In this document: positions 1-5,300 of the stretch, in pieces
Numbering within the stretch: position 1 is the first letter of the stretch
Layout of the letters: every line of letters starts with the position of its first letter
Assembly: GCA_038065015.1 (NCBI GenBank)
Contig: JBBTRU010000017.1
Location: 1-6,650, forward strand
DNA from: CAIPSZ01 sp038065015
Lineage (GTDB): Bacteria > Patescibacteriota > Patescibacteriia > PEXW01
Direction of reading: 5' to 3'
DNA length: 6,650 nt
Notes under the pieces: generated by a model
Told to the model about the DNA's origin: nothing
Seen by the model: the letters and a program-made list of their open reading frames with translations, nothing else
The model's database searches: none
Translations under genes and position numbers: made by a program

Positions 1-292
1 GCGCGAGCAGAATAATCCGTGCGCGCCTATTGTTAGACTGCAACCACCCGTACCACATACTACCAAGAGTTGCCCCAAAAAAAACGGACAAGCGCCCAAC
101 TATGCCCCGAGGAGCAGTAGGTGGCGCTAGTTGACCAACGGGTGCAGCAGCTTGCTGCTGCAGTTGGCTATTATCGGTGATGAGTCGCCACACGAAGTAG
201 AGTACCCACCACACAATGCAAGCGAGGACGCCAATCCCCAGAATACTGAAGATTGACGACACAACGTTTTGAAAATCAATCCAGAAAAACAT
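1..292 (-). CDS. Small membrane protein, partial (C-terminus beyond window)
   Basis: I do not recognise this protein. It starts at the ATG read leftward from 292 and stays open for 97 codons to the window edge, so its C-terminus is missing. An AAGGAG ribosome binding site lies 6 nt upstream, inside the tail of the preceding gene, which supports the start. Residues 11-37 form a strong hydrophobic, Trp-rich transmembrane segment. Residues 38-63 form a Gln/Ala/Pro-rich linker, and residues 66-84 are a second hydrophobic stretch followed by a basic patch (NNRRAR). The gap to the upstream Ig-like gene is only 3 bp, so the two are almost certainly co-transcribed and may be translationally coupled. 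It could be a membrane partner of that protein, but no function can be assigned. The gene is certain enough; its role is unknown. Confidence 0.8.
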   Translation of the reverse strand, partial: MFFWIDFQNVVSSIFSILGIGVLACIVWWVLYFVWRLITDNSQLQQQAAAPVGQLAPPTAPRGIVGRLSVFFGATLGSMWYGWLQSNNRRARIILLA

Positions 293-295
293 CAG

Positions 296-1255
296 TTACT
301 CCTTATTACTTTGTTTATCACGTGCCGCGCGAAACGCTTCACGGAAATTCCGGGGTGGGGTTGTCGGGGTGACAACCATGAGGGGTGCTGCAGCCGGTCT
401 ACGGATGTAACTTTTTTTCTCTTTGCCATCCTCGACCAGGACTCTGTAGTGCGTAACCTCATTCTGCAAATCAAATGCAAAGATGAGCTCCGCAATCCCT
501 TCGTCATCAGTAATTCCAGAATCACTCCGGTCGCTGACGTGTCCGTTCACGCGCAGGCCGCTCAACGGGACGAGCTTTAGATCATCCCACACGACGATGC
601 GCAAGATGAACAGCGTCGGCATACCTGTGATCACTTCTTCAGCTAACTCAATGATGTCATACTTGACCGCACGAGCCGGCTTAATGGTGATAGGCACTGT
701 TCGCACGCCACTTGCTGGGGTTGCTACCGACAGTTGGTACGCATGGTTATACTCCAGCGGGCCAAAGGTTGTCTGGGACACGCCTTTGCCATCCGTTGGA
801 ATTGCATCACGCTTGTCATTAGCAAGGGTGAAACGTACCGGTACTGGCGGCAAAACACGACCGGCACTAGAAAGTACGCGGGCGCCAACTTCTAAAAATA
901 GCTCTTCGCCATCTAAAAAATCACGCCACTGCAAATCTACTTGCTCGGTGTTTGCCGGCTGCTCCGCGGGTATATCCTGCGTGTGTATAAGTATTTCGCC
1001 GGTAGCGCCTGTGCAGGTAATTTCGAGACGCGGCGGGAGCTGCGGATCGACACTTGGGATTTCCACCAGGGTAAGTCCGGAACTTGCAGGGGTGGTAGTA
1101 ATGCTCTGGCCATAAATCGAAACGGTCACTTCGGTTGCACCTTTGGGTATGATCAGCCAAAGTCGCAACGTGAGCAGACCGTTCACAAATAGCCACTCTT
1201 TCTTGCCAAGCCCAAAACGTGGAGTTTTTGGCTCGTACTCTTTTCTCTGTGCCAT
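296..1255 (-). CDS. Tandem Ig-like beta-sandwich protein of unknown function
   Basis: A 319-residue protein with no recognised family. I chose the ATG at 1255 because AAGGAG lies 6 nt before it; the in-frame ATG at 1300 lacks such a site and would add 15 unsupported residues. The sequence is rich in alternating beta-strand patterns. Two similar modules resemble bacterial Ig-like or transthyretin-like folds: one at about 106-192 with a TDGKG turn (154-158), one at about 198-285 with a TDDEG turn (249-253). A further strand-rich segment spans about 21-85, and the basic C-terminal tail (302-319) looks helical. There is no signal peptide or convincing membrane helix. Such folds usually work outside the cell, so a cytoplasmic or unconventionally located protein is odd. 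The downstream membrane-protein gene follows after 3 bp, and an SPFH gene is divergent. It may be a scaffold or adaptor at the membrane; that is inference. Confidence 0.85.
   Translation of the reverse strand: MAQRKEYEPKTPRFGLGKKEWLFVNGLLTLRLWLIIPKGATEVTVSIYGQSITTTPASSGLTLVEIPSVDPQLPPRLEITCTGATGEILIHTQDIPAEQPANTEQVDLQWRDFLDGEELFLEVGARVLSSAGRVLPPVPVRFTLANDKRDAIPTDGKGVSQTTFGPLEYNHAYQLSVATPASGVRTVPITIKPARAVKYDIIELAEEVITGMPTLFILRIVVWDDLKLVPLSGLRVNGHVSDRSDSGITDDEGIAELIFAFDLQNEVTHYRVLVEDGKEKKSYIRRPAAAPLMVVTPTTPPRNFREAFRAARDKQSNKE
299..304 (-). promoter_or_regulatory. Ribosome binding site of the partial membrane protein
   Basis: Read on the minus strand this is AAGGAG with a 6-nt spacer to the ATG at 292. 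It overlaps the last codons of the upstream gene, whose stop is at 296-298. It fixes the start of a gene that runs off the window. Confidence 0.8.
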
Positions 1256-1261
1256 TATTGG

Positions 1262-1267
1262 CTCCTT
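1262..1267 (-). promoter_or_regulatory. Ribosome binding site that decides the Ig-like protein start
   Basis: Minus-strand AAGGAG with a 6-nt spacer to the ATG at 1255. It lies inside the longer open frame that begins at 1300 and argues for the shorter protein. Confidence 0.75.
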
Positions 1268-1347
1268 TTGTATAGCGTTTATTATGTTTTCAATGAACAC
1301 CTACCTTGCGGTAGGGCTATACCTAGTGGAGCCAGGCATAACGTCGC

Positions 1348-1376
1348 AGTGTAGTACGAATGATCCATTTTGTCAA
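1348..1376 (-). promoter_or_regulatory. Sigma70-like promoter of the Ig-like/membrane protein operon
   Basis: Reading leftward, a perfect TTGACA -35 box (1376-1371) is followed by a 17-bp spacer and a TACACT -10 box (1353-1348, 4 of 6 consensus). Transcription would start near 1341, giving a leader of about 86 nt. The leader contains a short perfect hairpin (CTACC/GGTAG, 1301-1314). It is back to back with the SPFH promoter. Confidence 0.6.
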
Positions 1377-1395
1377 CTGCAAACCGGCCATAGCC

Positions 1396-1424
1396 TTGAC
1401 GAAACCACCCCGGCCTGCTAGAGT
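1396..1424 (+). promoter_or_regulatory. Sigma70-like promoter of the SPFH gene
   Basis: TTGACG (1396-1401, 5 of 6) and TAGAGT (1419-1424, 4 of 6) are separated by exactly 17 bp. Transcription would start near 1431, about 36 nt before the ATG at 1467. The two divergent -35 boxes are only 19 bp apart, so a regulator bound between them could control both directions. Confidence 0.6.
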
Positions 1425-1466
1425 CAGGCGTTACAAACACACAACCCCACAAGACAAGGAGAAGTC

Positions 1467-2438
1467 ATGGGTACAATACTGTTCGTACTATTTCTATTTT
1501 TGGCGGCTTTCATTACCTACGTTTTGCTTCGAAAAAAGGTCGTCCCGGTTGGTTACCTTGGTTTGGTGCTCTTTATGGGCGCCCGAACTCGAAGAGTTTT
1601 TGGCGAAGGTTTCTGCGCCATACCGCCCGGCTGCACCCTTGAACTCCTGGAAGTAAAAGACCATGTGGTAAATCTTCAGGCTGAAGATGTTGGGTGTGGT
1701 GATGGCTTTAAAATCGTCATGAAGGGCGCAATGGTCCGCTACCGGCTGCGGCAGATTATCGACGTAGGTTCGGGCGGACGTTTTCGCACGACATTCATGA
1801 GTCTGTTGCGCCGGATCGTCCCCTATGCCATGGATAGCCGGACTGCGGAATACTTGAGCATGCAGGATGCTGTGCAGGCGTTAATCCCGTCAAAAACCCT
1901 GCAGGCAGCAAACACCTACTGTGCTTCACAAAAGCACAGTGAAATGCTCGGATACCATGTTATTGGCTTCGTGAAGGAGATTATTGCAAAAGGTGGCGTA
2001 CCCGAACATGCACCGGATGATAGGGTAATCAACACGCGTCAAGGCTTGAATACATTTGTCTCGAGCGAGCTTACCAAGGAGTTTGAAAGCACCGGCTTAG
2101 AAATCATTAGCTTCACCGTTAGTGATTTTGATCCGGATGAAACCGCAAAAGCGCATATTGTTGAGGCCCAGGAAAAGATTCGGGAAATTCAAGTGCGCCG
2201 ATTGCAAACCTCGGCATTAGTCGCCCAGGCTATGGAACTTGCAATGGCGGAGGTGGAGCTTAAGCAAAAGCACCCCGACGCTCAATTGAGTGCTCACTAC
2301 ACGAATGTGCGTACGCTGGATATTAACCAGATCGGGGCCGAGAATCTTGGTCCCTTTGGACAAATTCTCCTAGCATATCTGGCGAATCTTCAAACTGCAG
2401 CGAAACCTGCACCAACACCAACCGAAAAAGCCGCTTAA
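1467..2438 (+). CDS. SPFH/Band 7 domain membrane protein
   Basis: A 323-residue protein of the SPFH (stomatin/prohibitin/flotillin/HflK-HflC) superfamily, whose members form oligomeric rings or membrane microdomains and often scaffold or restrain membrane proteases. Residues 2-22 are a single N-terminal transmembrane segment followed by the basic LRKK. The hallmark turn GEGFCAIPPG (46-55) matches the G-x-G-x-x-x-x-x-P-P start of Band 7 domains. A beta-rich core at about 64-95 and a later ELTKEFESTGLEI segment (201-213) are typical. A charged coiled-coil stretch follows (about 225-270), then a Pro/Ala-rich tail (311-323). AAGGAG lies 5 nt before the ATG. It has its own promoter and terminator, so it is monocistronic. 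There is no NfeD or HflK/C pair beside it; the divergent neighbour is the Ig-like protein. I cannot place it in a particular subfamily. Confidence 0.88.
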   Translation: MGTILFVLFLFLAAFITYVLLRKKVVPVGYLGLVLFMGARTRRVFGEGFCAIPPGCTLELLEVKDHVVNLQAEDVGCGDGFKIVMKGAMVRYRLRQIIDVGSGGRFRTTFMSLLRRIVPYAMDSRTAEYLSMQDAVQALIPSKTLQAANTYCASQKHSEMLGYHVIGFVKEIIAKGGVPEHAPDDRVINTRQGLNTFVSSELTKEFESTGLEIISFTVSDFDPDETAKAHIVEAQEKIREIQVRRLQTSALVAQAMELAMAEVELKQKHPDAQLSAHYTNVRTLDINQIGAENLGPFGQILLAYLANLQTAAKPAPTPTEKAA

Positions 2439-2463
2439 ACTCTCTGCTCTTTTCTTTCCAGAA

Positions 2464-2496
2464 AGCCTCACAACACTTGTGGGGCTTTTTTATTTT
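2464..2496 (+). terminator. Intrinsic terminator of the SPFH gene
   Basis: A 10-bp stem with one G-T wobble (AGCCTCACAA / TTGTGGGGCT) closes a 3-nt loop and runs into TTTTTTATTTT. It begins 25 nt after the SPFH stop. The T-tract contains the stop codon (2490-2492) of the opposing MBL gene. In the leftward direction the hairpin is followed only by a weak T run, so it may be less efficient for that gene. Confidence 0.85.
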
Positions 2497-3350
2497 GTCC
2501 GACACTGCACCAGCGAGCACTCCACCAGAATGTCCCCGAGAACATCGGTACGTAGCACTTCAATGCCCAGCTTTTCCAAATCAGCCAGCACCCGTGAGGC
2601 CGGGTGGCCATAGCGGTTCTTTGCCCCGACCGAAACAATCGCAATATCTGGGCTGACGGCCTGCAAAAAAACTGCAATGGATGAATACTTGCTCCCATGG
2701 TGACCCACCTTGAGCACTTCAGCATCGAGCGCGCTCCCCTGCTGCAGGAGTTGCTTTTCAACCGTGTCTGGCGCATCGCCGGTGAGGAGCAAATCCTGGC
2801 TGCCGTACGACACGCGTAGCACAATGGATTTCTCGTTACTCTCTTTTGCGGCGGCGAGGCCAGCGACAGACGGCCACAGCACGCGTACCCGCACTTCACC
2901 AAACGTATACTCCTGTCCAGCTTGGGCCTCGATGACGTTTACCTCTTGCTTTGCAAGCGCAGCCAGTAGGTGCTGGTACACTTTGGTTTGCTTGGTTGCG
3001 TCCCGGTTGATGAGCGCATTGACTACCCGGCCGCTTTCAACCAAACCGACCAGGCCGGTAATGTGGTCGGCATCCGCGTGCGTGGCCACCAGTAAATCGA
3101 CGGCGCGATCGGTGACGGGCACGTGGCTGTCCACTTCCTGCACAAAGTCCTGACGCGGCCCGCCATCCACCACAATCGTCTCTTGGCTGGGCGTGCGAAT
3201 GACAATGCCATCGCCTTGCCCGACATCGGCAAACCACACGCGGAGTGTCCCAGGCGCGCGGCCTGACCAGAGCGAAACCGCCGCCGCCAAAATGACGACG
3301 AGGACGGCAAACCGCAGCGCCCAAATTTTAGTCGAAGTGCGGTTGGACAT
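2490..3350 (-). CDS. Membrane-anchored MBL-fold protein equivalent to the ComEC C-terminal domain
   Basis: A 286-residue metallo-beta-lactamase-fold hydrolase that matches the C-terminal domain of ComEC/Rec2. This domain is thought to sit outside the membrane and act on incoming DNA during transformation. Residues 9-28 are one transmembrane helix after a basic N-terminus, which would place the rest outside. Visible motifs are DVGQGDG (42-48), VDGG (61-64), THADADH (90-96, the metal site in its Asp-containing ComEC-type form), LTGD (189-192), GHHGS (216-220) and NRYGHP (255-260). I start at ATG 3350; an in-frame GTG at 3362 is equally possible, and neither has a clear ribosome binding site. 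It overlaps the end of the upstream ComEC gene in the +1 frame, so it depends on coupling or a frameshift. Motif order and neighbour make the family call strong. Confidence 0.88.
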   Translation of the reverse strand: MSNRTSTKIWALRFAVLVVILAAAVSLWSGRAPGTLRVWFADVGQGDGIVIRTPSQETIVVDGGPRQDFVQEVDSHVPVTDRAVDLLVATHADADHITGLVGLVESGRVVNALINRDATKQTKVYQHLLAALAKQEVNVIEAQAGQEYTFGEVRVRVLWPSVAGLAAAKESNEKSIVLRVSYGSQDLLLTGDAPDTVEKQLLQQGSALDAEVLKVGHHGSKYSSIAVFLQAVSPDIAIVSVGAKNRYGHPASRVLADLEKLGIEVLRTDVLGDILVECSLVQCRTK

Positions 3351-4473
3351 GTTTGCGGGCACGCCAAAGCGAAGTCAAAGTAATAGTACCAGCCAGGCCG
3401 AACGATATTGCCGTGGGGAGGAGCACGCTCGCGGCCGGTAAACTGCTGGCCAGCGCAACAACGCGCTCAATGGCCCAGAGCACCGCCCAGGCACTCGAAC
3501 CAGCAAAGGGCGCAACCGGCGGGAGAATAACACTGACGACGGCAACCAACCCGATGCAGGCCATGACCAGCGGCACGAGCGGCACCACCAGCACGTTAAC
3601 CAGCGGCCCAATAATGGACACCTGACCAAAAGTAACGAGACTGGGTGGTAACGTGGCCAAGGTGGCACCCAATGTTGCGGCGAGCACGGTGGCAATGCTT
3701 GTTGGCAGGTGCTTGGAAAGTATTTTTTCCATTGGCCCGCTAAAGGCCACCAGGCCAAAGGTAGCGGCCAGAGAAAGCTGAAAGCCGACACTCTGCCAGA
3801 GCAAACCGGGCCACACCCAAATGAGGAGGGTGGCCGCGGCAACCAAAATATTCATGGCTTGCGCCGGCCGCCCCAGCCGTTGCACGCCCACCGCCAGGAT
3901 GGCCATAACGCTGGCTCGGAGAATAGACGGCTCGACATTGGTGAGCAAGCAAAATCCCGGCGCAACGATGAGTACGACCAGGGCATTCGTCGTGCGTGAC
4001 CACCGGCTGGCACCAAGGACGCTGATAAAGGTGAGCACAACGGCTAAATTACCGCCCGACACCGCAAGCAAATGGTTGATACCCGCCCGCCGAAATTGCT
4101 GCACCAGGTCTTTCGCCGGTTCGGCCACGTCACCCAGCAGCATGCCCGCCCCGAGCCGCGCTTCCCGCTCGGGCATGGCGGCAATGAGCTTTTCGAGAAA
4201 ACCTGCCCGCACATTCGTCACCCAGCCGATTGCGGGCGGCGCGGGTACCAGCACCGGTGATAGTTGGACGCGGGCCGCGAAGAGCGCCGCAAGGGCTATT
4301 GCAAGAAACACCCCCCGCATCCCCGGCCGCCAATGCTTGAGGAGGATGAGTGAGATAGCGCAGACGACAAACGTCCGCACCCCATGGGGTTCGGCAGCGA
4401 AAATGCTTGCCAGGGCGGCGGTAATAGCACCGGTAAAGAATAGCCAACGCGACGGGGTCATAGTGGACCGCAT
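3328..4473 (-). CDS. comEC: ComEC/Rec2-type competence channel protein (membrane domain only)
   Basis: A 381-residue polytopic membrane protein with the Competence domain of ComEC, the channel that carries single-stranded DNA across the cytoplasmic membrane in transformation. Characteristic segments are RLGAGMLLGD (106-115), GINHLLAVSGGNLAVV (131-146), NVEPSILRASVM (179-190), WQSVGFQLSLAATFGL (226-241) and a PPSLVTFGQVS region (286-296). Two or three helices precede residue 70. The OB-fold region that normally follows in full-length ComEC is essentially absent, with only about 15-20 residues between helix and domain. The MBL domain is encoded by the next, overlapping gene. Start choice is uncertain: ATG 4473 follows AAGAGG with no spacer, while ATG 4461 has the same AAGAGG 12 nt away. 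A promoter ends just upstream. The family call is firm. Confidence 0.9.
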   Translation of the reverse strand: MRSTMTPSRWLFFTGAITAALASIFAAEPHGVRTFVVCAISLILLKHWRPGMRGVFLAIALAALFAARVQLSPVLVPAPPAIGWVTNVRAGFLEKLIAAMPEREARLGAGMLLGDVAEPAKDLVQQFRRAGINHLLAVSGGNLAVVLTFISVLGASRWSRTTNALVVLIVAPGFCLLTNVEPSILRASVMAILAVGVQRLGRPAQAMNILVAAATLLIWVWPGLLWQSVGFQLSLAATFGLVAFSGPMEKILSKHLPTSIATVLAATLGATLATLPPSLVTFGQVSIIGPLVNVLVVPLVPLVMACIGLVAVVSVILPPVAPFAGSSAWAVLWAIERVVALASSLPAASVLLPTAISFGLAGTITLTSLWRARKHVQPHFD

Positions 4474-4487
4474 CCTCTTGTGCCTGC

Positions 4488-4516
4488 AATGTACAAACCA
4501 TAGAGTCTCGTGTCAA
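4488..4516 (-). promoter_or_regulatory. Sigma70-like promoter of comEC
   Basis: Reading leftward, a perfect TTGACA (4516-4511) is followed by a 17-bp spacer and TACATT (4493-4488, 4 of 6). Transcription would start near 4481, leaving about 8 nt before ATG 4473 or about 20 nt before ATG 4461. The short leader favours 4461, or nearly leaderless translation from 4473. The -35 box touches the large palindrome. Confidence 0.6.
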
Positions 4517-4557
4517 CCCAGCACCACTTTTGTCTCGTGACAAAAGTGGTGCTGGGT
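4516..4557. repeat. Perfect 19-bp inverted repeat with 4-nt loop
   Basis: Arms 4516-4534 and 4539-4557 are exact reverse complements around the loop TCGT. Neither strand has a T-tract after the stem, so it is not a standard terminator. It lies between the divergent comEC and LOG-like genes, and its left end coincides with the first base of the comEC -35 box. The hexamer GTCAAC occurs in the same orientation at both ends (4512-4517 and 4556-4561). It could be an operator, a transcript hairpin of the rightward gene, or a REP-like or MITE-like repeat. Confidence 0.9.
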
Positions 4558-4561
4558 CAAC

Positions 4562-4590
4562 TTGCCGTTGCGGGCACGCCATGGTAAGGT
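4562..4590 (+). promoter_or_regulatory. Weak candidate promoter of the LOG-like gene
   Basis: TTGCCG (4562-4567, 4 of 6) and TAAGGT (4585-4590, 3 of 6) are 17 bp apart. The -10 match is poor, but it is the best-spaced pair I see between the palindrome and the gene. The left arm of the downstream inverted repeat covers the -10 box. Confidence 0.35.
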
Positions 4591-4618
4591 CGGGTCGAAA
4601 AATACTGACCTTTACCAT
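4581..4618. repeat. Imperfect inverted repeat just upstream of the LOG-like gene
   Basis: ATGGTAAGGTC (4581-4591) pairs with GACCTTTACCAT (4607-4618) except for one extra base, around a 15-nt loop. It ends directly before the AAGGAGG ribosome binding site (4619-4625). It could be an operator over the candidate promoter or a leader hairpin that affects ribosome access. Confidence 0.75.
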
Positions 4619-4629
4619 AAGGAGGAATA

Positions 4630-5262
4630 ATGAAAGTTGCAATCCTTGGCGATGCCATAGCCAAGCCGGCTGCCGATGCGGTTGCCGAAGACTTGGCCCA
4701 GCGTCTCTCGCAACCCCCGGAGCAAGAGGAAAAACTGAGACTCAAAAAAAGCCCGCGCCACAAACTGCTCATTACCGGTTCGCATGATGGCACGCCCAAT
4801 GCAATCCGCTGTGGCGCAATGCATGCCGAGTGCAGGCACGTTTCGACGCACTACGTAGAGATCCTAAGCACCAGCGTGTTTGATGCCTATACCCCAAGCG
4901 CGGGGTACTTCTACCACCGCTACAACAGCTTTGCGGAACGGGCCAACTTCGTGAGTGCTGCCTCGAGTATTGTCTTCTTCACGCTCAACCGTACCAACAT
5001 TGGCACGGCGCTCACGCTGCTGTACGAGCAAAGCCAGGCAGCAGCGAGCGTCCTGGCCGAGCGACCTGCACTCCGTACCCTGCTGTTCTGGGACGAAATA
5101 TTCCACCAGCACAACGGGGGCATCAGCCTCGAAGAGTTGCAACGGCATTTCGGCAACGCTGTGGACGCCAGTGACAGCGAGCACATAAAACTCTTCCACA
5201 CTGCTGCAGAAGCCGAAGCGCACATTAACGCCTTCGAGAAAACATTGCTGGTACGATACTAG
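4630..5262 (+). CDS. Rossmann-like protein resembling the LOG/SLOG family
   Basis: A 210-residue soluble protein with no signal peptide. A strong AAGGAGG lies 4 nt before the ATG. The N-terminus MKVAILGDA begins like a Rossmann strand and turn. LLITGSHDGTPNAIRCGA (46-63) aligns by eye with the TGGGGG-V-M-E-A-x-x-x-GA element of LOG/SLOG proteins. FAERANFVSAASSIV (101-115) resembles their ERN-x-x-x-x-x-x-AD-x-V segment. NRTNIGTALTLLYE (120-133) sits where PGG-x-GT-x-x-E is expected, keeping GT and Glu but lacking the paired glycines. LOG enzymes cleave cytokinin-type nucleotide 5'-monophosphates; related SLOG domains bind nucleotides. The degenerate motif suggests ligand binding or a changed reaction, so I do not claim LOG activity. 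It stands alone between an inverted repeat and a terminator. The gene is sure; the family is moderate. Confidence 0.85.
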   Translation: MKVAILGDAIAKPAADAVAEDLAQRLSQPPEQEEKLRLKKSPRHKLLITGSHDGTPNAIRCGAMHAECRHVSTHYVEILSTSVFDAYTPSAGYFYHRYNSFAERANFVSAASSIVFFTLNRTNIGTALTLLYEQSQAAASVLAERPALRTLLFWDEIFHQHNGGISLEELQRHFGNAVDASDSEHIKLFHTAAEAEAHINAFEKTLLVRY

Positions 5263-5270
5263 CGCCTTGC

Positions 5271-5300
5271 AAAAAGACAGTCTCCCCAGACTGTCTTTTT
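5271..5300. terminator. Bidirectional intrinsic terminator between the LOG-like gene and prfB
   Basis: A perfect 13-bp stem (5271-5283 with 5288-5300; core GACAGTCT/AGACTGTC) encloses the loop CCCC. Each side carries a run of A or T, so both strands give a hairpin followed by a U-tract. It starts 8 nt after the LOG-like stop. Its last base is also the first base of the prfB stop triplet (5300-5302 on the plus strand). Confidence 0.92.

Noticed and set aside
135..167. Inverted repeat around TGCAGCAGC-TT-GCTGCTGCA with outer CCAAC/GTTGG arms
   Set aside because: It lies inside the partial membrane protein and arises naturally from a run of Gln and Ala codons, so it is weak evidence of a separate function.
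483..1115. Rightward open frame of 210 codons opposite the Ig-like gene
   Set aside because: Low-complexity Ser/Pro/Gly/Arg composition and no promoter or ribosome binding site; the opposite strand has all of these.
1301..1314. CTACC-TTGC-GGTAG hairpin in the leader of the Ig-like gene
   Set aside because: Only 5 bp with no T-tract and no visible ligand-binding architecture; too small to call a terminator or riboswitch.
3821..4540. Long rightward open frame of 239 codons opposite comEC
   Set aside because: It is antisense to a clear ComEC membrane protein, is rich in Arg/Ser/Thr/Ala as expected of a shadow frame, and has no ribosome binding site.
4516..4557. Palindrome as an intrinsic terminator
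   Set aside because: Neither strand has a T-run after the stem, and it lies upstream of two divergent genes rather than after one.
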